Source of the DNA: an uncultured Phascolarctobacterium sp.
GTDB lineage: Bacteria; Bacillota; Negativicutes; Acidaminococcales; Acidaminococcaceae
Length of the DNA: 64,000 nucleotides
Assembly: GCA_947630795.1 (NCBI GenBank)
Contig: CANRJC010000008.1
Coordinates: forward strand, 1-64,000
Direction: 5' to 3'
Shown: in pieces, positions 9,419-18,577 of the stretch
Layout of the letters: every line of letters begins with the position of its first letter
Numbering within the stretch: position 1 is the stretch's first letter
Program-made: the position numbers and the translations under genes
Notes under the pieces: generated by a model
What the model was told of the DNA's origin: nothing
The model's input: only the letters and a program-made list of their open reading frames with translations
The model's database searches: none

Positions 9419-9536
9419 TGTTTTTCTCCTGATTTTTTTCTGCTCTTTTATCTGCGTCTTTTTCTTTGACGACTGCTGCCGTCAAAGAGCCGGTCGCGGC
9501 AAAAGATCCGCTCTTCTCTTTCATCCCGCCTTCGGC

Positions 9537-10385
9537 CTACTCTTCTTGCGATTTTTTTGCGTCCCTTTTTGCTCGATAAGAGGCCAAGATACCCTGCTCT
9601 TCTTTCGCTTCCTGTTTATTTTCCTGAGCAACGACCTCGGCTGCGGGGGCCGGCTCTTTCTTTTCCGGGATGTAGATGACCTTCACTCTGCCGTCGGCGG
9701 CGGCCTTGCTGTTGTTGGTGAGCCGCAAGGTGTTGCCCCGCACCAAGTTGCCGTCCTGAATGGCCTGAGCGTTCCCGATCAATTCTACGATCCCTCCGTC
9801 TTTTTCGGTATCGTAGATTGCCTTATCGGCGCTGCCGCTGAGCTTTCTCGCTTCGCTGGCAAAGGTGACGTTGCCGTAAGCATGTGCCAGACCGCCGGCC
9901 ATATCGTAGTCTATCTTATCGGCGTTGAGCACGCCGCCTTCTTCATCGGTGAGTTGGGCACGGCCCCCTTGGGTCTCGGCGTATTGTCTTTGGCGAAAAT
10001 AATCCACCCGAGGAGCGGTCAGGGTCTTGCCCTCCTTGTTCAGCAGGGCTTTGCCTCTGGCCGTCATGTCATTTTCATTGTACATGACGAATTCTTCGCA
10101 TTCCAAATGAGCGCCGTCTCTGTCGGCCACCACGCCGCCTTTTAAGATGCCGCTCTTGTCTTTGCTGTTGAAGTGAGCTTCGGCCCCTTTGGCGGTGCCC
10201 AATTCATCGGCCAGCACCACGTGCCCCTTGGCCGCTCCTTCACCGCTTTCGATATCATATTCCAATTGATCGGCCGTTACACTGAATTTAGCCTTCGGCT
10301 CTGCGGCATAGGCCGCTGTCGTCAGTGTCCCCAGCACCAACAAGAATGCCAGAGCTCTTCTCCATCTCTTTTGCCTTTCCATCAC
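9537..10385 (-). CDS. lptA: LptA/OstA-like periplasmic LPS transport protein
   Basis: 282 aa with an N-terminal signal peptide (ALAFLLVLGTLTTAAYAA, cut after AYA) and an OstA-like beta-jellyroll repeat region containing phrases such as DQLEYDIESGEGAAKGHVVL and NADKIDYDMAGG. This is the periplasmic bridge that carries LPS to the outer membrane. It is longer than E. coli LptA (about 185 aa) and has an extra Glu/Lys-rich tail. A GTG at 10385 overlaps the lptC stop by 4 bp; an ATG follows at once (10382). Confidence 0.85.
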   Translation of the reverse strand: MMERQKRWRRALAFLLVLGTLTTAAYAAEPKAKFSVTADQLEYDIESGEGAAKGHVVLADELGTAKGAEAHFNSKDKSGILKGGVVADRDGAHLECEEFVMYNENDMTARGKALLNKEGKTLTAPRVDYFRQRQYAETQGGRAQLTDEEGGVLNADKIDYDMAGGLAHAYGNVTFASEARKLSGSADKAIYDTEKDGGIVELIGNAQAIQDGNLVRGNTLRLTNNSKAAADGRVKVIYIPEKKEPAPAAEVVAQENKQEAKEEQGILASYRAKRDAKKSQEE

Positions 10386-10939
10386 TGCACCGCACCTTTC
10401 TCCACCTTGGCCTTGCCTCTCATCTTCAAGTGCTTGAATTCGGTGGTGGTCTCCGCCTCATCCCCCGTGGCCCGCCAGTCGTCTTTTACGATATCCACAT
10501 GGCCCTTGGCCTGAAGGAGCCCCCGGTTTTGTTTATAATCTACTCGATCCGCCTTTAAAGTTCCCCCCGTAGAAAGAACTGCCGTCACCCTGCCTTGCAG
10601 GCTGAAATCGTTTTGTTGCAGCTGAGCGCTGCCTCCGTCGGCCTTCACATCCATCACGCTGCCGTCTTTGCGAAAGACCTTGCCCTCTACGCCTTTCAGC
10701 AGCAGCCTCTTCCCGTTATCCAAGTGCTGCACTTCGTCCACATGGAACTGCCACAAGTTTTTCCCGTCCTGTTCCCGCTGCAGCACAGTATTTTTGACGA
10801 TGGCATTCACTCTCTCCGTCGGTTTTTCTTCCTCGACGGGAACTTGACCGCTGTAAAAGAGCCAAGCGATGACGCCGGCGGCAACCAGCAGGCCGGCGAC
10901 GATGCTCAGGATGGTCTTTTTATTTTCCATAGAGCTCAC
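10382..10939 (-). CDS. lptC: LPS export protein LptC
   Basis: About 185 aa: one N-terminal membrane anchor (TILSIVAGLLVAAGVIAWLF) and a periplasmic jellyroll with the LptC/OstA-like pattern (VEGKVFRKDGSVMDVKADGG). It receives LPS from the LptBF complex and passes it to LptA. The start is ambiguous. A GTG at 10939 overlaps the previous stop by 4 bp (GTGA) and lies 4 nt from AGGAGG; an ATG at 10930 lies 13 nt away. Confidence 0.85.
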   Translation of the reverse strand: MSSMENKKTILSIVAGLLVAAGVIAWLFYSGQVPVEEEKPTERVNAIVKNTVLQREQDGKNLWQFHVDEVQHLDNGKRLLLKGVEGKVFRKDGSVMDVKADGGSAQLQQNDFSLQGRVTAVLSTGGTLKADRVDYKQNRGLLQAKGHVDIVKDDWRATGDEAETTTEFKHLKMRGKAKVEKGAVQ

Positions 10940-11814
10940 TTTGCCTCCTCGTAGGGAGTGTTCCAACGATGTTGGAACCACAGCCAGTTGTCCGGATACT
11001 CTTTGATGACTTCTTCCACTGCTTTTGTATAAGCCAAGGTGATACGCAGGTCGTCTGCCTTGCGGTCCCCGGTGTCTTCATAACGGATGGGATCTTTTAC
11101 GATGGCCTGATGCCCGTAGCCGTCTTCTTTGCGAACGATGAAGATGGGGATGACCGGCGCATTGAATTTACGGGCAAAATAGGCCGGTCCCTGAGGCGTG
11201 GAAGCCATCTTTCCCAAAAAGGGAACGAAGATGCCGTCGTAGCCCCCGTCCTGATCGGCGATGAGGCCCAGCATCCTGCCCTTCTTCATGGCCCGGGCGC
11301 AGCCTAAGATCTCACTGGTGCCCCGAGCGAAGATCTCCTGTCCTACCCCTGTGCGCAGTTCGTTCATGAAATCGCTGTAGACCCGATTGGGCTGAGGCTT
11401 TTCCACTGCGCTGAGGGGAAAGCCGTTCAAAGCCAGGGCGGCGCCCAACCACTCCCAGTTATCCAGATGGCAGGCCAGCATCACTATGCCCCGCCCCTCG
11501 CTGAGGGTGTCCCACAAAAGTTGGGGACGATCAAAAGTCACCAACCCTCGGATGTTGTATTTGTTTAGGGTCGGCATGTATAAGATCTCCGTGAATGAGA
11601 TGCCCAAGTTGATGAAAAGTTTCCTGATGGTCTCCCGGGCCTTCTCTTCATCGTAGCCGAGCCGCTCTTTGATAGTCGCTTCTGCCCGCAGTCTCTGTTT
11701 TTTGGCTATGTGATAATAAAGACGGCCCAAGCCCTTGCCCAGCGGGACCAAAAGTTTATAGGGCAAGAGGCAGATCAAAAAGCTTAAAGTTTTCAGCGAA
11801 TAATATAAAAGCAT
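10936..11814 (-). CDS. Lipid A late acyltransferase (LpxL/LpxM/HtrB family)
   Basis: 292 aa with an N-terminal membrane helix and the acyltransferase H-x4-E motif in ACHLDNWEW. It should add a secondary acyl chain to Kdo-lipid A at the inner membrane. Its ATG directly follows the kdsC stop, and it lies between kdsC and lptC, as expected for a lipid A maturation step between Kdo synthesis and export. Which acyl position it modifies cannot be told. Confidence 0.88.
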   Translation of the reverse strand: MLLYYSLKTLSFLICLLPYKLLVPLGKGLGRLYYHIAKKQRLRAEATIKERLGYDEEKARETIRKLFINLGISFTEILYMPTLNKYNIRGLVTFDRPQLLWDTLSEGRGIVMLACHLDNWEWLGAALALNGFPLSAVEKPQPNRVYSDFMNELRTGVGQEIFARGTSEILGCARAMKKGRMLGLIADQDGGYDGIFVPFLGKMASTPQGPAYFARKFNAPVIPIFIVRKEDGYGHQAIVKDPIRYEDTGDRKADDLRITLAYTKAVEEVIKEYPDNWLWFQHRWNTPYEEAK

Positions 11815-12387
11815 TTATTGTCTGTCTCCGAAAAGAGAGCCTGTCGGTTCTCCCTCCTTAGATTTATTATAGGAGGCGACGGCATCTTGCCACAGCCCCC
11901 GTGCTTTCAGCAAAAATTCAACAGCTTGACGCACGGCCCCGCGGCCTCCTTGGGCCTCGGTGACAAGATCGGCCGCTTCTTTCACTTCCGAGGCGGCATC
12001 GGCAGGAGCAAATTTAAGACCTGCAGCGCAAAAAGCTGGCAGATCGTTGAGATCGTCTCCCATGTAGGCCACTTCTTCGCGAGAAAGGCCGAGCTCTTTG
12101 CTCAATTCATCGAGCTTGGCAAATTTATCTTTCACGTCTTGAAAGAGAAGTTTGACGCCGAGTTCTTGCAAACGTTTGGCTACGATGGCGCTCTTTCTGC
12201 CGGTGATGACGGCCACTTTCAGTCCCAGCCGCAAAGCAAGGCTTAGCCCCAACCCGTCTTTGGCGTTGAAACTTTTAAAAATTTCTCCTTCGGCAGCGAT
12301 ATTGATGCTGCCGTCGGTGAGCACGCCGTCCACATCTAGGGCCAAAAGGCGAATGGCAGCGGCTCTTTCTTTTAAAGTCAAAGTCAT
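11815..12387 (-). CDS. kdsC: 3-deoxy-D-manno-octulosonate 8-phosphate phosphatase KdsC
   Basis: 190-aa HAD-family phosphatase. The motifs are LLALDVDGVLTDG (nucleophile Asp), TGRKS and GDDLNDLPAF. It removes phosphate from Kdo-8-P to give Kdo. It overlaps kdsD by 4 bp (ATGA). The C-terminal tail, about 25 residues after ARGLWQD, is slightly longer than in typical KdsC. Confidence 0.93.
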   Translation of the reverse strand: MTLTLKERAAAIRLLALDVDGVLTDGSINIAAEGEIFKSFNAKDGLGLSLALRLGLKVAVITGRKSAIVAKRLQELGVKLLFQDVKDKFAKLDELSKELGLSREEVAYMGDDLNDLPAFCAAGLKFAPADAASEVKEAADLVTEAQGGRGAVRQAVEFLLKARGLWQDAVASYNKSKEGEPTGSLFGDRQ

Positions 12388-13358
12388 ACCACGCCCTGCC
12401 TTACAAGATCCGTCATGTGTAAGAGCCCCACGCAGCAGCCTTTTTCGTCTACTACCGGCAAAACAGTGACCGGTTTGGGTTTATTGCTCTCCATCAAATG
12501 CAGAGCCTCCGCAGCCAATTTGTCGGCGGTGATGGTCTTAGGCGCTTTGGTCATCACTTCGGTGACCGGGCAGGCCAAGAAACCTACGCCTTTGCGCAGG
12601 CCCCGGCGAATATCGCCGTCGGTGAGAAGGCCCAGCAATTTGCCTTTGTCGTCCACTACAGAGACAGCGCCCAAACCTTTGTCGGTGATGATGAAGAGAG
12701 CTTCCTGTACGGTGGTCCAGCCCCGCACCAAAGGATTTTCTTCTCCGCTATGCATGATGCGGCCCACGGTGAGCAACAGTTTGCGCCCCAAATTGCCGCC
12801 GGGATGGAAGACGGCGAACTGATTGGCCGTAAAATGATGACGCTCTAAAAGAGCCACTGCCAGTGCATCGCCGTAAGCCAAGAGAGCGGTTGTGCTGTTG
12901 GTGGGTGCTAAGCCCAAAGGACAGGCCTCCTTGCTCACGCCCACATCCAAAACAACGTCGGCATTCTTGGCCAAAGTGGAATTGCTCTTGCCTACCATGG
13001 CGATGATGCTGGCGCCGATGCGCCGCAAAGAAGGCAGGATGTTCAGCACTTCGGAAGTTTCGCCGCTGTTGGAGAGAGCCAGCACCACATCATTGGCGGT
13101 GACCATGCCCAAGTCGCCGTGGATAGCCTCAGCGGGATGAAGAAAGAGCGAAGGCGTGCCGGTGGAGGCCATAGTGGCCGCCAATTTACGGCCGATGAGG
13201 CCGGACTTGCCCATGCCGGTGACGATAACTCTTCCCGAAACGGAGAGGATCAAGTCGATGGCGGCGAGAAAGTGCTCGTCCACCCTTCCTTCCAATTCCA
13301 TGATGGCCTCCGCTTCCATGCGCAGGACTTCTTTTGCTTTATTGATGATATTTTCCAT
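12384..13358 (-). CDS. kdsD: Arabinose-5-phosphate isomerase KdsD
   Basis: 324 aa: an N-terminal SIS sugar-isomerase domain (RVIVTGMGKSGLIGRKLAAT, then LALSNSGETSEVLNILP) and two C-terminal CBS domains (about 205-320). It makes D-arabinose 5-phosphate from ribulose 5-phosphate, the first committed step to Kdo. Full length for the family. It lies 33 bp from kdsA and overlaps kdsC. Confidence 0.94.
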   Translation of the reverse strand: MENIINKAKEVLRMEAEAIMELEGRVDEHFLAAIDLILSVSGRVIVTGMGKSGLIGRKLAATMASTGTPSLFLHPAEAIHGDLGMVTANDVVLALSNSGETSEVLNILPSLRRIGASIIAMVGKSNSTLAKNADVVLDVGVSKEACPLGLAPTNSTTALLAYGDALAVALLERHHFTANQFAVFHPGGNLGRKLLLTVGRIMHSGEENPLVRGWTTVQEALFIITDKGLGAVSVVDDKGKLLGLLTDGDIRRGLRKGVGFLACPVTEVMTKAPKTITADKLAAEALHLMESNKPKPVTVLPVVDEKGCCVGLLHMTDLVRQGVV

Positions 13359-13391
13359 TTACTCTCACCCCGAGATCTTTTGCGAAAATTT

Positions 13392-14210
13392 TCAGCCGCG
13401 AACTATTTTGTCTATGGCGATGACATCTTGTAAAAGTTTTTTCAGATCATCCAACTTCACCATGTTGGGCCCGTCGGAAAGAGCTTGGGACGGGTCATCG
13501 TGGACCTCCAAGAAGAGACCGTCGATGCCTACCGCCGCCGCCGCCCGAGCCATGTGGGGCACATATTGGCTCTGGCCGCCGCTGGAAGTTCCCTGCCCGC
13601 CGGGGATCTGCACGCTGTGAGTGGCGTCCATCACCACCGGGTAGCCCAGCTCTCTCATGATCGCCAAGCCCCGCATATCCGTCACCAGCGTGTTGTAGCC
13701 GAAGCTTGAGCCTCGCTCTGTGAGGAGCAAATTCTTATTGCCTGCCTCTTCGACTTTTTTGATCACATTTTTCATATCCCAAGGCGCCAAAAATTGTCCC
13801 TTCTTCACGTTGACGGCCTTGCCGGTCTTGGCCGCAGCCCACACCAAGTCCGTCTGCCGGCAAAGAAAGGCCGGTATCTGCAGCACATCTACCACTTGCG
13901 CCGCTTCCTCCGCCTGATAAGGCTCGTGGATGTCGGTGATGACGGGGACCTGCAGATCTTTTTTGATCTGAGCCAAAATAGCCAAGCCTTCTTTTAAGCC
14001 CGGCCCTCTGAAAGAAGCATAAGAAGAGCGGTTGGCCTTATCGAAAGAAGCTTTGAAAACATAGGGGAGCCCCAGCTCCTCTGCGATAGCCTTGGTCCTG
14101 CGGCCGATGAGCAGACTGCGCTCATAGCCTTCCAAAACACAGGGACCCGCTATCAAAAGCAGAGGCTGCCCGGCTCCCACCGTATAATTTGCCACTTTCA
14201 CCAAGTTCAT
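13392..14210 (-). CDS. kdsA: 2-dehydro-3-deoxyphosphooctonate aldolase (Kdo-8-P synthase) KdsA
   Basis: 272 aa, full length. The family motifs are [37 protein letters not shown] and [11 protein letters not shown]. It condenses phosphoenolpyruvate with arabinose 5-phosphate. It overlaps kdsB by 4 bp, and the order kdsB-kdsA-kdsD-kdsC gives the whole route to CMP-Kdo in one operon. Confidence 0.96.
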   Translation of the reverse strand: MNLVKVANYTVGAGQPLLLIAGPCVLEGYERSLLIGRRTKAIAEELGLPYVFKASFDKANRSSYASFRGPGLKEGLAILAQIKKDLQVPVITDIHEPYQAEEAAQVVDVLQIPAFLCRQTDLVWAAAKTGKAVNVKKGQFLAPWDMKNVIKKVEEAGNKNLLLTERGSSFGYNTLVTDMRGLAIMRELGYPVVMDATHSVQIPGGQGTSSGGQSQYVPHMARAAAAVGIDGLFLEVHDDPSQALSDGPNMVKLDDLKKLLQDVIAIDKIVRG

Positions 14211-14950
14211 GCCTTTTCCTCCTGTCGAGCGGCCAAAAGTGCGTTGACTCTGGCCAGATCCTCCGGGGTGTCCACCCCTACTCCCTGAAAATCGCCGGCT
14301 AAAACTTTGATCTTATATCCGTTTTCCAAAGCCCGCAACTGTTCCAAACTTTCCGCCCGTTCCAAAGGCGTTGGCTCTAAAGCTGCGTAATGCAATAAAA
14401 AGTCTCGCTGATAAGCGTAGATGCCTACATGTTTATAGACTTCATAATCGTCCGGTTTGTTGCGGGGATAGGGTATCAAACTGCGGCTGAAATAAAGAGC
14501 GTAGCCCTCAAGATCGCAGACTACTTTGACACAGGCCGGGTCGTGATAGTCTTCTTCGCTCAGCGGCGTCTTCATCGTCGCCATCACCAGTTTCGGTTCA
14601 TCGACGAAAGCTTGAGCCAAACGATCGATGATGGCAGGATCGATCATGGGCTCGTCTCCCTGCACGTTGACGATCACGTCCACGTCGGGATAAGCCTGAG
14701 CCACTTCTGCCAGCCGATCGGTGCCGGTAGGATGGTCGGCACGGGTCAGCATCACTTTGCCGCCGAAAGCAGTCACTGCGTCGGCCACTTTTTCGCTGTC
14801 GGTGGCTACCAAAACTTCCTGCGGCATTTTCGCTTTGGCCGCCTGTCGATAAACATGTTCTATCATGGGCTTCCCTGCGATCAACGCCAGAGGTTTCCCC
14901 GGCAAACGGGTAGAAGCATAACGGGCGGGGATGACGCACAGCACCTTCAT
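14207..14950 (-). CDS. kdsB: CMP-Kdo synthetase KdsB
   Basis: 247 aa. Cytidylyltransferase opening [16 protein letters not shown], then [10 protein letters not shown] and [10 protein letters not shown], all characteristic of KdsB. It activates Kdo with CTP for WaaA. The start lies 4 bp after the stop of the waaA-lpxK fusion, so the two are translationally close. Confidence 0.96.
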   Translation of the reverse strand: MKVLCVIPARYASTRLPGKPLALIAGKPMIEHVYRQAAKAKMPQEVLVATDSEKVADAVTAFGGKVMLTRADHPTGTDRLAEVAQAYPDVDVIVNVQGDEPMIDPAIIDRLAQAFVDEPKLVMATMKTPLSEEDYHDPACVKVVCDLEGYALYFSRSLIPYPRNKPDDYEVYKHVGIYAYQRDFLLHYAALEPTPLERAESLEQLRALENGYKIKVLAGDFQGVGVDTPEDLARVNALLAARQEEKA

Positions 14951-14954
14951 GATC

Positions 14955-17480
14955 TTATCTATGCTCCTTTGTGATGGCCTTAACGACGCACTCGTTGAAC
15001 TTATCGGCGCCTTCGGTCACCAATATCTCCATGCTCAAAATGTAGAGAGGTATCTCTCTTTTGGAATAGATGAATTCCGCCGGTATCTTTACGGCATCTT
15101 TGGTGGTGGCCACCATGGCCACCGCTTTCAGGCTCTTCGCTCTTTCACTGATATATTGCATCTCCACCATGCCGTAATCGTGATGGTCGGGATAACGGAC
15201 CGATTCTAAAATGTTGAGACCGATGGTGGCCAGAGTCTGTTCGAAAGAAGAAGGGTTGCCGATTGCAGAAAAGACCATGACGCTCTGCCCTTTCAGATCT
15301 TCCAAACTCTTCGCCCTGCCGCCTATGCTCTTGTACCAATCGCCGATCTCCACGAAGTTGCGGGGATGGTGGACGGACTCGATGACGGGAGCACGATCGT
15401 TATATTGAGCGATCTTTTCCCGCAATTGATTGTGATCCAGCAGACTGCTTTGATCTGCCTTCGTCAACAGAAAGAGGTCGCCTCTGTCCAAATTGGCCAG
15501 AGGTTCGCGCAAAATGCCGCGAGGCAACACGCAACCGTTGCCGAACATGGTGCGGGTATCCACCAGCACTACGTCCAGATCTCTCTTCAACTGCCAGTGT
15601 TGATAGCCGTCGTCCATGATGATTACCTGAGCCTGCAGTTTATCCACAGCATAGCGGCCGGTAACGGCTCTGTTCTTGCCGATGATGACCGGCACTCCCG
15701 GCAGGGTCTTGGCCATGAGATAGGCTTCGTCGCCTGCTTCGTATGCTGTCATAAAGATCTTTTCGCCGTTGGAGACCACGCCGATGTCTTCGGCCCAATG
15801 AGAGCGGTAGCCGCGGTTCAGGATGACCACTTTATAGCCCATGCTCTGCACCAACTGAGCCATTTTCTGCGCAGTGGGGGTCTTGCCCGTGCCGCCTACG
15901 GTGATATTGCCGATGGAGATGACGCAGCAGGGCAGCTCTGCCTGCCTCAAAAGACCGATCTTATAGAGAGAAAGCTTGCAGCTGACGCCGAAAGCGTAAA
16001 GGTAGCTGATCAGCCGCAAGAAGGCCAGCAACAGCCAGCCGGAGAAAGAAGTGTCCGTCCCGTAAGCCAAATTGTAAATGTATTGGATGATGGCATCGGC
16101 ATGGCGCAGCTGTCCTCCCCCTTCGTCCGTAAGATTGCGGGCGTTGACGGGATAATTGCTGTAGACCTTGCCCGGCACAGAGGTGAGGTCAAGGATCTCT
16201 TTCAAATAACTTATGCTCTTGACATCGGCGCCCCGATTATCCTTTATCACTTGGATGGAGGCAGCGCCCATGGCCTCCCGCCGTTCTTTGTTGCCTAAAA
16301 TGTCCAGCATCTCGGCGGTGAGCTCGCTGCGGCTCCCCACCATTTTGCAGGCCTTCACCTTGCTCAAAAGAGCGTAGGAATCTTTGAAGTTCTGCATGCT
16401 GGGCCCCACTAAGATGGGTTTGGCGTGGGCGGCCGGCTCTAACACGTTGTGGCCGCCGGTGCCGCTGAAAGAACCGCCGACGAAGACCACGTCGCCTACG
16501 GCGTAGATGCGGCCCAATTCGCCGATGGTGTCCAAAACGAGGACGGGATAGGCCTTCCTCTCTCCTTCCTGCCCCGCCATCACGCTGCGGTAGCCCACCT
16601 CGTAGCCGAATTTGCCGGCCAAGGAAGCCACGTCTTTGGCACGGCCCGGTTTACGGGGAGCGATGACCAGGCGGGCATCGTGATATTTTTGCCTGATGGC
16701 CTTAAAGGATTCCAAAAGTATTTTTTCTTCGCCGGGGTGAGTGGAGCCGGCCACGATCACGGGATAGGCAGTGTCCAAGCCCAGTTCCTCTCGATATTTG
16801 GCCAGATCTTCCGGGGTGACCTCAGCATAAGTTTGGTCGAATTTGGTGTTGCCGGTGATGAAAACTTTTCTGGGATCGGCACCCAGATGGGTGATATAAT
16901 CGGCGTCGATGCTGGACTGCATGCAGAAGCGGCTGACGCTGTCCAAAATATCCTGCCAGATGCCGAAAAGATAGCGGTAGCTGCGCACCGACTTTTCGCT
17001 GATACGGCCGTTGACCATCATGACCGGGATGTGCCTCTCTCTGATAGAGCGTAAAAAGTTAGGCCACAACTCCGTCTCCACCGGCATGAAGATGCCGGGG
17101 TGGATGCGCCGCACCATGCTCTCCGCCACGAAGGGCAAGTCCAAAGGGAAATAGATGATGGCATCGGCCTCGGGGATGATCTGTTTGGCCATATTGTAGC
17201 CGCCCACAGTGAAAGCACTCACCAGCACGGCCCGCTCCGGCATCACCCGGCGTATCTGTTTCACCAGCGGACTGGTGGCCACGATCTCGCCGACGCTGGC
17301 TCCGTGGATCCAAATGCAGTCGCGGCCCGCTACTTTGGCTATCTCTTCGTCTTTCACCCGGCCCACGCTCTGCTTGAAGCGTTTGGCGAAACCTTTTTCG
17401 GTAAAAAGACGGTAAGTGTAGTAGGGGATGACGAAAAAAATGAAGACCAGTATCACTAAGATGTTGTAGATGATATACAT
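14955..17480 (-). CDS. Fused Kdo transferase (WaaA) and tetraacyldisaccharide 4'-kinase (LpxK)
   Basis: About 841 aa carrying two normally separate enzymes. Residues 1 to about 415 are a WaaA/KdtA glycosyltransferase: N-terminal membrane anchor, IWIHGASVGEI, and the GT-B C-terminal VGGSFSGTGGHNVLEPAAH. The C-terminal half is LpxK, with SIGNITVGGTGKTPTAQ (Walker A) at about 528. It would phosphorylate the lipid A precursor and add Kdo in one polypeptide at the inner membrane. Start 17480 follows a GAGGT ribosome site; the longer frame start lacks one. It is the first gene of the operon, directly behind a promoter. Such fusions are reported for some Negativicutes; that is recalled, not checked. 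Confidence 0.93.
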   Translation of the reverse strand: MYIIYNILVILVFIFFVIPYYTYRLFTEKGFAKRFKQSVGRVKDEEIAKVAGRDCIWIHGASVGEIVATSPLVKQIRRVMPERAVLVSAFTVGGYNMAKQIIPEADAIIYFPLDLPFVAESMVRRIHPGIFMPVETELWPNFLRSIRERHIPVMMVNGRISEKSVRSYRYLFGIWQDILDSVSRFCMQSSIDADYITHLGADPRKVFITGNTKFDQTYAEVTPEDLAKYREELGLDTAYPVIVAGSTHPGEEKILLESFKAIRQKYHDARLVIAPRKPGRAKDVASLAGKFGYEVGYRSVMAGQEGERKAYPVLVLDTIGELGRIYAVGDVVFVGGSFSGTGGHNVLEPAAHAKPILVGPSMQNFKDSYALLSKVKACKMVGSRSELTAEMLDILGNKERREAMGAASIQVIKDNRGADVKSISYLKEILDLTSVPGKVYSNYPVNARNLTDEGGGQLRHADAIIQYIYNLAYGTDTSFSGWLLLAFLRLISYLYAFGVSCKLSLYKIGLLRQAELPCCVISIGNITVGGTGKTPTAQKMAQLVQSMGYKVVILNRGYRSHWAEDIGVVSNGEKIFMTAYEAGDEAYLMAKTLPGVPVIIGKNRAVTGRYAVDKLQAQVIIMDDGYQHWQLKRDLDVVLVDTRTMFGNGCVLPRGILREPLANLDRGDLFLLTKADQSSLLDHNQLREKIAQYNDRAPVIESVHHPRNFVEIGDWYKSIGGRAKSLEDLKGQSVMVFSAIGNPSSFEQTLATIGLNILESVRYPDHHDYGMVEMQYISERAKSLKAVAMVATTKDAVKIPAEFIYSKREIPLYILSMEILVTEGADKFNECVVKAITKEHR

Positions 17481-17535
17481 TAAGCAGACCTCGCCGAGAT
17501 TTTCAGAGGATCGGATCACATAATGATGCCATATT

Positions 17536-17564
17536 ATTCTACCACAAAAGCCGCTGTCTTACAA
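17536..17564 (-). promoter_or_regulatory. Promoter of the Kdo/lipid A/Lpt operon
   Basis: On the minus strand TTGTAA (17564-17559), a 17-bp spacer and TAGAAT (17541-17536), about 55 bp before the waaA-lpxK start. No comparable promoter is visible in the short gaps downstream, so the operon probably runs to the terminator at 5,219-5,265. Confidence 0.65.
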
Positions 17565-17808
17565 GGTCGAGCGCCGGCACCGAGGTTTTTTTCAAAAAAG
17601 TCACGACCGAAAAGTCTGTGCATTTTTCTCTCGCATTTTTCGAAAAAAACTCGCGAACTTCATCGCCTCCGTCGCAGATCTTTGCTCATTTTAAAAAGCC
17701 GTGAGCTTTTTGAAAAATGTCGCCGCTCTCGCCGTCATGGTCGCAGATCTTTGCTCGTTTTAAAAAAGTGCGCTGTCAAAGTGCGAGGCTTTTACGTTTC
17801 GCCTCGTC
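17565..17808. repeat. Intergenic direct repeat in T/A-rich spacer
   Basis: A 27-bp direct repeat (17671-17697 and 17740-17766) differs at one base; its core reads tcgcagatctttgctc and then ttttaaaaa. Around it are near-palindromes such as ttttttcaaaaaa. No gene is supported. The composition resembles the region at 1-776. Confidence 0.55.
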
Positions 17809-17837
17809 TTGCAAAGGGAGTGGCGAAAAGTTATAAT
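17809..17837 (+). promoter_or_regulatory. Promoter of the AlkA-like gene
   Basis: TTGCAA (17809-17814), a 17-bp spacer and TATAAT (17832-17837). The gene's ribosome site (AAGGAGG, about 17872) follows 35 bp later. Confidence 0.75.
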
Positions 17838-17884
17838 GAGAGAGTAATCCGGTCTCATCTCGATCGTAAATAAGGAGGCTGACC

Positions 17885-18508
17885 ATGTGCCAGGCACCCG
17901 ATTGGTCCCAAGGAGATCGCTATCTGCGGGAAAATGTTCCCGTTCTCGCTCCCCTTATCGCTAAATACAGCCCCTGCCCTCTCAAGCCGCAGCCGAAAGA
18001 GAATCGTTTTTCCGTTTTGCTCACCGGCATCGTGGCGCAACAGCTGCCGCCCGAGGCCTCGCAGGAGATAATGGTGAGGCTGGGAGACTTTCTCGGCCGT
18101 CCCATACAGCCCGATAAACTGGCCGCCGCTTCTGTCGATGAGCTTCGGCAGCTGGGCCTGCGGCAGCAGAAGATCGATTATGCCAAAGGCTTTGCTGCCG
18201 CCTGCCTCGACGGCCGCGTCAAAACGGATACTTTCGACGAACTGTCGGACAAAGACATCGTCAAACAGCTCCTCTGTGTGCGGGGGCTGGGCCAGTGGAC
18301 CATCGAGATGTTTTTGCTCTTGGGCCTGTGCCGCACCGACGTGGTGCCCAGCGCCGACTTCATCTTCAAAAAAGAATTGCAGCGCTTGCTCGACCTTCCG
18401 CAGTTGCCCAAGCGGGGCCTCATCAATAAATTGACGGAAAGTTGGCGGCCTTGGCGTTCTCTGGCGGTGTGGTATTTGTGGCAGCACGCTGCCTCTAAAA
18501 CAAAATAA
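17885..18508 (+). CDS. DNA-3-methyladenine glycosylase II-like (AlkA/HhH-GPD family)
   Basis: 207-aa HhH-GPD base-excision glycosylase. The helix-hairpin-helix is LLCVRGLGQWTIEMFLLLGL and the catalytic Asp is in VVPSADFIFKKEL. It lacks the N-terminal domain of E. coli AlkA, as short bacterial homologues do. It would remove alkylated purines from DNA. It is a single gene on the + strand between two minus-strand operons, with its own promoter and a likely shared terminator. Confidence 0.85.
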   Translation: MCQAPDWSQGDRYLRENVPVLAPLIAKYSPCPLKPQPKENRFSVLLTGIVAQQLPPEASQEIMVRLGDFLGRPIQPDKLAAASVDELRQLGLRQQKIDYAKGFAAACLDGRVKTDTFDELSDKDIVKQLLCVRGLGQWTIEMFLLLGLCRTDVVPSADFIFKKELQRLLDLPQLPKRGLINKLTESWRPWRSLAVWYLWQHAASKTK

Positions 18509-18541
18509 GCTCGTCTTATCTCAGCTCTTTCAAAAATTTTT

Positions 18542-18570
18542 AAGGGGCATCTCTTTTCGAGGCGCCCCTT
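18542..18570. terminator. Hairpin between convergent genes, likely bidirectional terminator
   Basis: A 12-bp stem with one mismatch (18542-18553 with 18559-18570), flanked by T/A-rich sequence on both sides, lies between the convergent AlkA-like and rlmI-like genes. Confidence 0.6.
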
Positions 18571-18577
18571 GTGCTTT

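Noticed and set aside
9400..9522. 41-codon minus-strand frame between the lptA-like gene and lptB
   Set aside because: Weak ribosome site, Lys/Ala/Glu composition only, and overlap with lptB; could be spacer.
15366..16298. 310-aa plus-strand frame inside waaA-lpxK
   Set aside because: Antisense to an unambiguous two-domain enzyme; translation has no domain.
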